A stretch of 30,499 bases of DNA from Salinisphaera sp035690525 (GTDB taxonomy: Bacteria > Pseudomonadota > Gammaproteobacteria > Nevskiales > Salinisphaeraceae). The DNA is taken from positions 1 through 30,499 of the forward strand of contig NZ_DASSKM010000053.1 of NCBI RefSeq assembly GCF_035690525.1. Reading direction: 5' to 3'. This document shows, piece after piece, positions 1 to 6,164 of this stretch. Every line of letters begins with the position of its first letter. Position 1 is the first letter of the stretch. Under the pieces are notes generated by a model, which worked only from the letters and a program-made list of their open reading frames with translations, did no database searches and was not told the DNA's origin. Position numbers and translations under genes: made by a program.

Positions 1-13
1 TCAACGCCTCGCC

Positions 14-46
14 AAATCCAGGCCGGCGCATGTCCGGCCTGGATTT
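14..46. terminator. Strong hairpin downstream of flgE
   Basis: A perfect 13-bp inverted repeat (AAATCCAGGCCGG and its complement) encloses a 7-base loop. It lies about 110 bp past the flgE stop on the minus strand. There is no clear U-tract on either side, so it could be a terminator, a bidirectional terminator or an RNA-stabilising stem. No flgF start is seen between flgE and the window edge. Confidence 0.5.
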
Positions 47-96
47 GACAAGGCTTCGCGGCTTGACGCCGCGGCGGCCCGCTTGCGCGGTCCGCT

Positions 97-142
97 TTAT
101 TAAGCCGATGGTCGTTCATCTATTTTGATGCCGGCTTAATAA
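97..142. terminator. Second inverted repeat after flgE
   Basis: TTATTAAGCCG at 97-107 is exactly complementary to CGGCTTAATAA at 132-142, with a 24-base loop between them. It begins 15 bp past the flgE stop codon (minus strand). The loop is long for a classical terminator. It may instead be a processing stem or a remnant of an inserted element. The 156 bp between flgE and the window edge otherwise show no coding signal. Confidence 0.35.
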
Positions 143-156
143 TGCAACGGCCTTGA

Positions 157-1617
157 TCAACGCAGGTTGACCGCGGTCTGCAGGATCTGGTCCTGGGTCT
201 TGATGGTCTGGGCGTTGGCTTGGTAGGTGCGCTGCGACACGATCATGTCGACCAGCTCCTGCGACAGATTGACGTTGGATGCTTCCAGCGTGCCGCCGCG
301 CAGATCGCCGAACTGCCCACTGCCGGCCGTGCCCAGCGCCGGCTGGCCGGACACGGCGGTTTCGATCCAGGCGTTGCCGCTAACCGGCTGCAGGCCGTTT
401 TCGTTGCGGAAGCTCGCCAGCGCGATCTGGGCCAGGTTCAACGTCTGGCCGTTGTCGTAGCTGCCGGTGACCATGCCGTTGTCCTGAATGGTGATGCCGG
501 TCAGCGCGCCCGAGGCATAGCCGTCCTGGGACGGGTTGCCGGCCGAGAACGACTGCGCGGTCTGGGTCGAGCCGGCGAAATCGAAGTCGAAAGTGATCGG
601 CGCGGAACCGTTTTGGGCGTTGAGCGTGTAGGCGACCTGGGAATTGCTGAGATTATCGGGCTTATTCGCCGTGGTCGCGGTTACGAGATTACCCGAGCTG
701 TCGAAATTCAGCGTGGTTTCGGGCAGGCCCTGGGTATAGCTGACGCTGCCGCCGGTGAACGTGCCGTCGCCGTCATCGTCGCTCGCCCCGGTGACGCGGG
801 CGGTATAGGTGGTACCGTTCGCGGTGTAGGTGTATGTGCCGCTGGCGGCCTGGTTCGGCATATTGCCGTCGGCATCGGCGAAGTCGGCCAGATTCAGACT
901 GAAGCCGCCGTTGGGCGGGGTCTCGCCGAGCGAAGTGGCCACGTTGGCCTCCGAGCCCAGCGGCATCTCGCCATTGACCTGCCACTGATTTTCGCCGGTC
1001 TTGGTGAAATACATATTCACGCTATGGGCGTTGCCGAGCGAGTCGTAGACCGTGTTGGGGGTCGACCAATCGTAAGTGCTCGCGTCGTTGACATTGAAGT
1101 CATTACCCGACTTGATCGAGGAACCGGCGTCCAGTGCGGCGGCCAGCGACGCCTGCCGAGTCGCCCGCGCGCTCAATCCTTCAGCCGGCAGTTGGATCAC
1201 CTGCGGCGTGCCGCCGGCGTTGACCGTCGCGGCCGCGTTCGGATCGTTGAAGTTGGAGACGTTATAGCCGGTTAGCAGCGCGCCGCTGCTGTTGGCCAGG
1301 GTGCCGCTCTTGGTCTGCTGGAACTGGCCGTCGCGCGAGTACTCGGTGACGCCGTTGTCTGCCAGGCGGAAGAAGCCGCCGCCGTCGATCGCCACATCCA
1401 GATCGCGGCCGGTGTTGTTCAACGAGCCGGTGGAAAAATCCTGCGTCGTGCCGGCCACCGATACGCCCAGGCCGGTGCGCGCGCTGGCATAGATATCGGC
1501 GAACTGCGTGCTCGCCGACTTATAACCGATGGTCTGCGAATTGGCGATATTGTTGCCGATGTTGTCGAGATCGGCCGCGGCGGCCTTCAGGCCGCTGACT
1601 CCCTGTGTAAAACCCAT
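157..1617 (-). CDS. flgE: Flagellar hook protein FlgE
   Basis: FlgE polymerises into the hook, the universal joint between rod and filament. It is exported through the flagellar type III system and assembled under the FlgD cap. The N-terminus (MGFTQGVSGLKAAAADLDNI, followed by a GNNIANSQTIGYK segment) is the rod/hook family signature. The C-terminus (residues about 445-486, with SQRTYQANAQTIKTQDQ) is the matching helical D0 domain. The 486 residues exceed the roughly 400 of the E. coli protein. The extra length lies in the Gly/Ala/Asp/Thr-rich surface domains between residues about 120 and 390. A GGTGGAG ribosome site lies two bases before the ATG. The gene is last in the flgBCDE series, and 118 bp separate it from flgD, more than between the other members. 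The identification is secure. Confidence 0.96.
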   Translation of the reverse strand: MGFTQGVSGLKAAAADLDNIGNNIANSQTIGYKSASTQFADIYASARTGLGVSVAGTTQDFSTGSLNNTGRDLDVAIDGGGFFRLADNGVTEYSRDGQFQQTKSGTLANSSGALLTGYNVSNFNDPNAAATVNAGGTPQVIQLPAEGLSARATRQASLAAALDAGSSIKSGNDFNVNDASTYDWSTPNTVYDSLGNAHSVNMYFTKTGENQWQVNGEMPLGSEANVATSLGETPPNGGFSLNLADFADADGNMPNQAASGTYTYTANGTTYTARVTGASDDDGDGTFTGGSVSYTQGLPETTLNFDSSGNLVTATTANKPDNLSNSQVAYTLNAQNGSAPITFDFDFAGSTQTAQSFSAGNPSQDGYASGALTGITIQDNGMVTGSYDNGQTLNLAQIALASFRNENGLQPVSGNAWIETAVSGQPALGTAGSGQFGDLRGGTLEASNVNLSQELVDMIVSQRTYQANAQTIKTQDQILQTAVNLR

Positions 1618-1735
1618 TTCTCCACCCCTCGTAGTATGACTCGGACCGCTTTAGTATCCGGCGCGTCCGTGGTTTTCAATGGCGCGAACAACGGCCGTTT
1701 CGGACCGCTTTTCACGCCGGATTTATAAAATTCCT

Positions 1736-2431
1736 TTACAAAATTTGATAAACGTTGTCCAAATCGACCAGACCGCCCGGCCCGAGATCGAGCTGCGGCC
1801 CTGAACCGCCGGCGACCACGCCGTCGACATAGCCGGTGGTCAGGACCCGCGCATCGATGCTGTTGCCCTCGGCATCGGTGGCCGAGATATTGACCTGGTA
1901 TTTGCCGGCATCGACCTGAACATCGCTGGCGTCGTGGCCGTCCCAGGCGAACGACTGCACGCCGGCGGGCTGATTTTTGTATTCGGACTTGTGCACCACG
2001 TTGCCGGCATCGTCGGTGATCGTGATGCTCATCTTGGCGGCATCCGCCGGCAAGTCGACGCCGAACGGGGTGGCGGTGCCGTCGTCGCCGACTTTCACCG
2101 CGCGGCCGGGCACCAGCACCTTGTGTCCGATAAGCGCGCTGGCCGCCAGTTGTTGCGAGGTGTCGATCTGGCCGGTGATCTGACTCAACGTGGCGTTGAG
2201 ATCGTTGATCCCGGCCACCGTGTTGATCTGTGCGATCTGCGAGGTGATCTGCGAATTGTCGGTCGGATTGAGCGGGCTCTGATTCTTCATCTGCGCGACC
2301 AGCAGGGTCAGAAAACGCTCGCTCAACTGCTGGGTTCGGCCGACGGCCGCGCCCGAGTTCTGGGCATTGGCCTGAACTTTGGCCTGAACTTTGGCCTGGG
2401 CGGAAACGGAATTCGAGGAAGCGGTTACCAT
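1736..2431 (-). CDS. flgD: Hook assembly scaffold (cap) protein FlgD
   Basis: FlgD caps the growing hook and guides FlgE subunits into place, then leaves when the hook is complete. The sequence shows a low-complexity Ala/Gln/Asn/Val N-terminal tail. It is followed by the conserved segment FLTLLVAQMKNQSPLNPTDN (residues about 41-60) and the QIAQINTVAGINDLN stretch that defines the family. The C-terminal half contains the FLIG-like and tudor-like regions, including a QSFAWDGHDASDVQVDAGKY motif. The length (231) is normal. The tail contains a 12-bp tandem repeat at the DNA level (AKVQ units). The gene starts 13 bp after flgC and is probably cotranscribed with it. Confidence 0.95.
   Translation of the reverse strand: MVTASSNSVSAQAKVQAKVQANAQNSGAAVGRTQQLSERFLTLLVAQMKNQSPLNPTDNSQITSQIAQINTVAGINDLNATLSQITGQIDTSQQLAASALIGHKVLVPGRAVKVGDDGTATPFGVDLPADAAKMSITITDDAGNVVHKSEYKNQPAGVQSFAWDGHDASDVQVDAGKYQVNISATDAEGNSIDARVLTTGYVDGVVAGGSGPQLDLGPGGLVDLDNVYQIL
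2368..2399 (-). repeat. 12-bp tandem repeat inside flgD
   Basis: About two and a half copies of a 12-bp unit (TTGGCCTGAACT on the plus strand) encode the repeated KVQA residues in the N-terminal tail of FlgD. The repeat is in frame, so copy-number change would lengthen or shorten the tail by four residues without a frameshift. Confidence 0.7.
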
Positions 2432-2444
2432 GACCTAAAGTCTC

Positions 2445-2849
2445 TTATTCGCCGAGCGTCAGCGTGCGCAACGCTAGATTCTTGGCGGTGTTGAGCACGT
2501 TGATGTTCGCTTCATAGGAACGCGCCGCCGAGATCATGTTGACCATCTCGTCGGTCGGATTGACGTTGGGCATCTTCACGTAGCCCTGGTCATCGGCCAG
2601 CGGGCTGTCCGGGCGGTATTCCCGACGAAACGGCGCCGGATTCTCGGTCACGCCCGTGACCGCCACGCCGCCGATCTCGGAGCCCGGCGCGGCGAGCAGC
2701 TGAAACTGAACTTCCTTGCCGCGATACGGCTGGCCGTCCGGCCCGGCCACGCTGTTGGCATTGGCCATGTTGCTGGCGGCGACGTTCATCCGCGCGGACT
2801 GCGCGGTCAGCGCCGAACCGGCGATGCCGAAAATGCTGTTGACTGCCAT
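2445..2849 (-). CDS. flgC: Flagellar basal-body rod protein FlgC
   Basis: FlgC is one of the proximal rod proteins and is exported by the flagellar secretion system to form the drive shaft through the periplasm. Its 134 residues are the usual length. It opens with the rod-family motif (SALTAQSARMNVAASNMANA) and closes with the paired helical segment DEMVNMISAARSYEANINVL near residues 99-118. The central segment GVTENPAPFRREYRPDSPLA is typical of FlgC. It lies 39 bp downstream of flgB and 13 bp upstream of flgD in a clear operon. Confidence 0.96.
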   Translation of the reverse strand: MAVNSIFGIAGSALTAQSARMNVAASNMANANSVAGPDGQPYRGKEVQFQLLAAPGSEIGGVAVTGVTENPAPFRREYRPDSPLADDQGYVKMPNVNPTDEMVNMISAARSYEANINVLNTAKNLALRTLTLGE

Positions 2850-2888
2850 GTAATCCCCCTTCGGTGGCTGGTCGATTGGCCGATGCGA

Positions 2889-3329
2889 TCAGCGCGGCGG
2901 CTCCATCGCCGACTTCAGGCCCTTGATCTGGCTGCCGAGAATCTGCAGGTCGGCGCGGTAGTGCACCGCGTTGTCCATGAACTGGACGCGCTCGACGTTC
3001 ATGTCGACCGTGTTGCCGTCCAGGCTCGGCTGCATCGGGTTGCGATAGGCGAGATCGATGCCGCCGGCGGCCGGCGATGCCGGGCCGCGCCCGGCGATAT
3101 GCCCGGGCTCGGTGGTCGCCAGCGGCAGACCGCCCTGGAGACCACCCTGGGTCGCCGCGTGCTGGCCATCGACCGCGGCGTGCAGCGCCGAAGCGAAATC
3201 GAAATCGCGTGCCTTGTAGCCCGGCGTGTCGCTGTTGGCGATATTCGAGGCCAGAACCTTCTGGCGCTCGGCGCGCAGGTTCAGCGCCTGGCTGTAGAAA
3301 TTCAGCGACTCGGTGAGACGGTCGATCAT
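2889..3329 (-). CDS. flgB: Flagellar basal-body rod protein FlgB
   Basis: FlgB is the most proximal rod component, contacting the MS-ring/FliE junction. The 146-residue product starts MIDRLTESLNFYSQALNLRA and contains the rod signature KVLASNIANSDTPGYKARDF near residues 26-45. It ends with the helical C-terminus around VQFMDNAVHYRADLQILGSQ. The open frame continues upstream to 3443. The ATG at 3329 was chosen because a GAGGGG ribosome site precedes it and homology begins exactly there. It is the first gene of flgBCDE and is divergent from flgA, with about 130 bp between them that should hold both promoters. Confidence 0.95.
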   Translation of the reverse strand: MIDRLTESLNFYSQALNLRAERQKVLASNIANSDTPGYKARDFDFASALHAAVDGQHAATQGGLQGGLPLATTEPGHIAGRGPASPAAGGIDLAYRNPMQPSLDGNTVDMNVERVQFMDNAVHYRADLQILGSQIKGLKSAMEPPR

Positions 3330-3460
3330 CGCGTGCCCCTCATGCGTACGACGGGGTTTACTGTAAGTGCTCCCGCCGCGTGTCAATCGCGCGATAAGCC
3401 CCCCGGTTTGCGCGCTAATTCGGCAATGGCCGCCCCGGCGCAACGCCCTAGACTCCCGTC

Positions 3461-4168
3461 ATGTCGATCAAACGTGGTAACGCACACGCGCGAACGGGCG
3501 CCGGGCTTGCGGCCCTGGTCCTGGGCCTGTGCGTCTGTTTAACCGCCCAGGCAGGCGGCGACGCGCTATCGGCGCAGGTGCGGGATTTTCTGCGCGCGGA
3601 AAACGCCGGCGTCGGCGATCACATCAGCGTGACCGTGAACACGCCCACCACGCGCATGCCGGCCTGCCACGATCCGCGGCCTTTTCTGCCCGGACGCGCG
3701 CCCCGCACGACCGGCCGGATCACCGTGGGCGTGCGCTGCCCGGGCGATTCACCCGCGACGCGCTACCTGCAGGCCGACGTGCGCGTCTACGGGCGCTATT
3801 ATGTGGCCAATCACGACATCAACTCGGGCGAAACCCTGACCGCGGGCGATCTGGATGCGCGCGCGGGTGACATCACCCGCAATCTCGATCGCCTGCCCGG
3901 CGGCGAGAACGCCATCGTCGGCCAGCAGGCCCGTCGGCGGATCAGCGAGTCGCAGACCATCGTGTCGAATATGCTCGAAGCCCCCGACGTGATCTCGCGC
4001 GGCGAAAGCGTGAAGGTCGTCTCCAAGGGCCCGGGCTTTTCGATCAGCACGCACGGCGAGGCGCTGGACAACGCCGCCGCGGGCGGCCACGTTCGCGTAC
4101 GCACTTCGAACGGCACGGTCGTCTCGGGCACGCCGAACGGGCCCGGCGTAGTCCTCGTTTCGCCTTGA
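3461..4168 (+). CDS. flgA: Flagellar P-ring assembly chaperone FlgA
   Basis: FlgA is a periplasmic chaperone that helps FlgI assemble into the P-ring around the rod. An N-terminal signal peptide is visible: basic MSIKRGNAHAR, then a hydrophobic LAALVLGLCVCLTAQA, with likely cleavage after about residue 31. The C-terminal half (about 110-235) contains the SAF-type domain, with YYVANHDINSGETLTAGDLD and the conserved GQQARRRISESQTIVSNML, and it ends in the beta-rich segment typical of FlgA. The length of 235 residues is normal. The gene is divergent from flgBCDE and upstream of flgMN, the canonical arrangement. Its TGA stop touches the end of an inverted-repeat element (4168-4311). Confidence 0.93.
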   Translation: MSIKRGNAHARTGAGLAALVLGLCVCLTAQAGGDALSAQVRDFLRAENAGVGDHISVTVNTPTTRMPACHDPRPFLPGRAPRTTGRITVGVRCPGDSPATRYLQADVRVYGRYYVANHDINSGETLTAGDLDARAGDITRNLDRLPGGENAIVGQQARRRISESQTIVSNMLEAPDVISRGESVKVVSKGPGFSISTHGEALDNAAAGGHVRVRTSNGTVVSGTPNGPGVVLVSP

Positions 4169-4311
4169 GAGGGTGCCTACAAAACTACTGCGCTTGCCAT
4201 TTCGGCCCCGTCCGGCGCTCAAAATGCTCACGTATTATTTATACGCTGCGCTTTCTACACTCCGGGCGTGTCCAAACTGGCGGCGCTCGCTACGTTTTGT
4301 AAACACCCTCT
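4168..4311. mobile_element. Small inverted-repeat-bounded element after flgA
   Basis: A 144-bp non-coding segment is bounded by 18-bp imperfect terminal inverted repeats. The left end reads AGAGGGTGCCTACAAAAC (4168-4185). The right end, read on the other strand, is AGAGGGTGTTTACAAAAC (4294-4311), with two mismatches. Looser complementarity continues inward (CTGCGCTTGCC against GTAGCGAGCGCCGCC). The left end overlaps the last base of the flgA stop codon. No target duplication is obvious. It looks like a miniature inverted-repeat element or structured intergenic repeat; no second copy was seen in the window. It differs from the 266-bp element that follows 27 bp later. Confidence 0.5.
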
Positions 4312-4338
4312 GAGCGACATCGATTCGAGCTTGGATCA

Positions 4339-4604
4339 GGGCCTGTTGCCGTTTCATACGGCCCCGCGTTGCGACCCCAAATCGTGTCAGCCAAGACGCA
4401 GAGCGCCGGCCGCAGTCATTCTGCGGTCAAGCTCTGCAACGCCGGATGGCGCGATTTGGGGCCGCAACCCGAAGGGCCGGGGCCATTTTGGCGCAATCCT
4501 GCGTTGCAGCGCGCTACGGTAGAATGACTACCGTACGCCCGCTGCGCCTTGTCTTGCGACAAAATGGCCGCCGGCGCGGCGTCGTATGAAGCGGCAACAG
4601 GCCC
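4339..4604. mobile_element. Cloverleaf inverted-repeat element, copy 1
   Basis: This 266-bp non-coding element has terminal inverted repeats of about 22 bp, with outer ends GGGCCTGTTGCCGTTTCATA and GGGCCTGTTGCCGCTTCATA, one mismatch. Inside are two long hairpins. The first is closed by CCCCAAATCG (4375-4384) with CGATTTGGGG (4452-4461), then GCAGAGC with GCTCTGC, then CCGCAG-TCATT-CTGCGG (4410-4426). The second is closed by CCATTTTG (4483-4490) with CAAAATGG (4560-4567), then GCAGCG with CGCTGC, then TACGGTAG-AATGA-CTACCGTA (4515-4535). A CCC-GAA-GGG mini-hairpin lies between them (4468-4476), so the whole can fold as a cloverleaf. It matches 19371-19636 in reverse orientation with about 11 mismatches and no gaps. 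A TA follows the right end, but CA precedes the left end. No transposase is encoded. Confidence 0.8.
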
Positions 4605-4631
4605 TAAAGTCTCGTTCCACGCAGCCGTTAT
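4605..4631 (+). promoter_or_regulatory. Sigma-28 (FliA) promoter of flgM
   Basis: TAAAGTCT (4605-4612), an exact 11-bp spacer and GCCGTTAT (4624-4631) match the FliA consensus TAAAGTTT-N11-GCCGATAA. It lies 46 bp before the flgM start. The first bases of the -35 box (TA) are the dinucleotide directly after the 266-bp repeat element, so the element ends within the promoter. Confidence 0.8.
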
Positions 4632-4677
4632 CATCACCAGTCACATACCGACTGGCCTTGCGGCCGAGGAAACCGCC

Positions 4678-4974
4678 GTGCCCATAGACCCGACTCGCAA
4701 CAACAGTATTCATCGCGTTAGCACCGGTCAGAGTACCGAATCGACCTCGAGCGTTCGGCGCCCGGATGCCGCGCGCTCCGGACAACCGGCCGCCGGCGCC
4801 GAATCGACCCGGCTGAGCCGGCTCGACACGAGCGATGCCAGCCAGGACATCGATACCGTACGCGTCGCCGAGATCCGTCAAGGCATCGCCGACGGTACGC
4901 TGACCTTCGATACCGGGCGCATCGCCGACGGCATCATCGCCAGCGCGCGCGAACTCGCCGGCGACAGCGATTAA
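4678..4974 (+). CDS. flgM: Anti-sigma-28 factor FlgM
   Basis: FlgM binds FliA (sigma-28) and holds late flagellar genes off until the hook is finished, when FlgM is exported. The product is 98 residues if translation starts at the GTG at 4678, which follows a GAGGAA ribosome site. The frame is open further upstream, but that part runs through the repeat and promoter. The start (PIDPTRNNSIHRV) is FlgM-like, the middle is disordered Ser/Ala/Arg-rich, and the C-terminal helices (VAEIRQGIADGTLTFDTGRI, residues about 65-84, followed by ADGIIASARELAG) form the sigma-28-binding part. It is followed by flgN in the usual flgMN pair and is preceded by its own sigma-28 promoter, giving the known feedback loop. 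Confidence 0.93.
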   Translation: MPIDPTRNNSIHRVSTGQSTESTSSVRRPDAARSGQPAAGAESTRLSRLDTSDASQDIDTVRVAEIRQGIADGTLTFDTGRIADGIIASARELAGDSD

Positions 4975-4985
4975 TCAAATATCTT

Positions 4986-5070
4986 TCGACCGCGCGGTCG
5001 ACCAAAGAGGAGAGCTAACGTCTCTCCCCTTTGGAAACCCTATTATTAAGGTGCCCGCGGTAAGCCGCGG
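4986..5070 (+). promoter_or_regulatory. Three successive hairpins between flgM and flgN
   Basis: The 112-bp flgM-flgN gap contains a perfect 16-bp palindrome (TCGACCGCGCGGTCGA, 4986-5001). It is followed by a 13-bp stem with one mismatch (CCAAAGAGGAGAG, 5002-5014, with CTCTCCCCTTTGG, 5022-5034) and a 6-bp stem CCGCGG-TAAG-CCGCGG (5055-5070) that ends 16 bases before the flgN ATG. The middle stem is followed by AAACCCTATTATT, which is not a U-tract. They may partially terminate, protect or process the flgMN mRNA, or control flgN translation. Confidence 0.45.
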
Positions 5071-5086
5071 GGTATTGGTGAATTAA

Positions 5087-5551
5087 ATGAACGACGCCGC
5101 CGCATACGCCGATCATCTGGCCCGTCAGGACGCGGCCGTGCAGGCTTTCGTGGATGTACTGCTGCGCGAACGCGACGTGCTGGCCACGCATCCGGTAGCG
5201 CATGCCGCCCTGGCCGAGGTTACCGAGGCCAAGGCGCAGCATGCCGAAGCGCTGGAGGTGCTGGAGCGCGAACGGCGCGCGCTGGCCGACGCCGCGCGCG
5301 CCGGTTCCGGCGCAACCGATGCCGAACTCGCCCAAACGCTGGGCTGCGGCGAACTCTGGGCCCGCTTCAGCGCGCGCATCGCCCAGGCGCGCAATCAAAA
5401 CGCCATCAACGGCGTGGCGATCGATACCCGGCTCTCGCATACCGAGGCACGGCTGAACTTTCTGCGCCGCAACGCCTCGACCTCGCTCTACGCCGCCGAC
5501 GGCCAGCACCGTTCGGTACCCGGCACGGGCCGGCTGCGCGGCGGCGCCTGA
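5087..5551 (+). CDS. flgN: Flagellar export chaperone FlgN
   Basis: FlgN is a cytoplasmic chaperone that binds the hook-filament junction proteins FlgK and FlgL and delivers them to the export gate. The 154-residue product is almost entirely helical by composition (Ala/Glu/Arg-rich heptads across residues 1-140). It has the family features LLRERDVLATHP near residues 25-36 and the C-terminal segment NQNAINGVAIDTRLSHTEAR, followed by LNFLRRN and the LYAADG(Q) motif. It follows flgM on the same strand, as in most flgMN pairs. No strong ribosome site is visible before the ATG, and the hairpin at 5055-5070 lies close upstream, so its translation may be structured. Confidence 0.88.
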   Translation: MNDAAAYADHLARQDAAVQAFVDVLLRERDVLATHPVAHAALAEVTEAKAQHAEALEVLERERRALADAARAGSGATDAELAQTLGCGELWARFSARIAQARNQNAINGVAIDTRLSHTEARLNFLRRNASTSLYAADGQHRSVPGTGRLRGGA

Positions 5552-5560
5552 ACGCCGCCG
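5539..5560 (+). terminator. Hairpin spanning the flgN stop codon
   Basis: CGGCGGCG (5539-5546) pairs perfectly with CGCCGCCG (5553-5560) around a six-base loop that contains the flgN TGA. No U-tract follows. It is a candidate terminator for flgMN before the convergent flhE. Confidence 0.4.
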
Positions 5561-5609
5561 GCACCCTAATACCAACCTGCAAAAGCAATGGCCTACCGGT
5601 CAAAACAGT

Positions 5610-5693
5610 CCGCAAATAACGCAAATGCACGCAAATAAGACATGCGTATGCGCTTTTCTCGCTTTCATTCGCGTTTATTGGCGTTCATTTGCG
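5610..5693. repeat. Two opposed 10-bp-period repeat arrays
   Basis: In the gap between convergent flgN and flhE, the plus strand carries three roughly 10-bp units (CCGCAAATAA, CGCAAATGCA, CGCAAATAAG; 5610-5639). The minus strand of 5653-5692 carries four more related units (CGCAAATGAA, CGCCAATAAA, CGCGAATGAA, AGCGAGAAAA). Together they form a large imperfect inverted repeat around the short centre ACATGCGTATGCGC. The 175-bp gap holds no convincing gene. The function is unknown; it could act as a bidirectional terminator or be a dispersed intergenic repeat. Confidence 0.5.
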
Positions 5694-5726
5694 GACGAAT
5701 TCTGGCTTCATGAAGATTGATATAAT

Positions 5727-6164
5727 CTATTCGAAATCCACCACCAGTTGAACGTGCCCGCCGCGCAGCACCGGTGTAACGCGCCCGGTGCCCGGCATCC
5801 GCAGCACGAGACGAAACGGCGTGGTTACGGGCAACCCGGCAAAAGCATCGGACCAGCCCCGCGCGCGCGTCGCATCGACGCAGCGTCCGGCCGCGCACAG
5901 GCGGGCCATTCTGTGCGGATCGCCCGGCCGATTATAGCCGTAGCGCCAGTGCACGCGCGTGATGCCGTGCCCGGCGGTGGGCGTGGTCGGCCGCGGCGCG
6001 AGTTTTGGTGAAACATAGCGCCGCCCGCGCTGCCGGACGACCGGCAGCGATGCATCCGCCACCCAACTGCCGGCCGCCGCCGCCTCGACCGCCACACCGA
6101 CCAGCCCCAAGGCCAAAACATGGGCCAAGACGAGGGCCGAGACAGGCGCCGCGCCGCGTCTCAT
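5727..6164 (-). CDS. flhE: Flagellar protein FlhE
   Basis: FlhE is a periplasmic protein that in enteric bacteria limits proton leak through the flagellar export apparatus. The 145-residue sequence begins with a signal-peptide-like hydrophobic stretch (ALVLAHVLALGLVGVAVEAA) and then the mature domain. The latter shows the SWVADASLPVVRQRGRRYVS start, an HWRYGYN element, a cysteine pair around CAAGRCVDAT, and the C-terminal PFRLVLRMPGTGRVTPVLRG pattern of the family. Its ATG overlaps the flhA stop by ATGA, so it is translationally coupled as the last gene of flhBAE. Recognition rests on pattern and position; the family is poorly conserved. Confidence 0.82.
   Translation of the reverse strand: MRRGAAPVSALVLAHVLALGLVGVAVEAAAAGSWVADASLPVVRQRGRRYVSPKLAPRPTTPTAGHGITRVHWRYGYNRPGDPHRMARLCAAGRCVDATRARGWSDAFAGLPVTTPFRLVLRMPGTGRVTPVLRGGHVQLVVDFE

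Noticed and set aside
4268..4522. An 84-codon frame within the two repeat elements, and similar frames in copy 2
   Set aside because: These frames exist because the elements lack stops in some phases. The translations are not alike between phases and the sequence is constrained by its inverted repeats instead.
4339..4604. Possibility that the paired hairpin element is a CRISPR, tRNA or integron attC site
   Set aside because: No regular repeat-spacer pattern, no tRNA-like loop sequences, and no integrase or attC core sites. The long terminal inverted repeats and TA flanks fit a small mobile element better.
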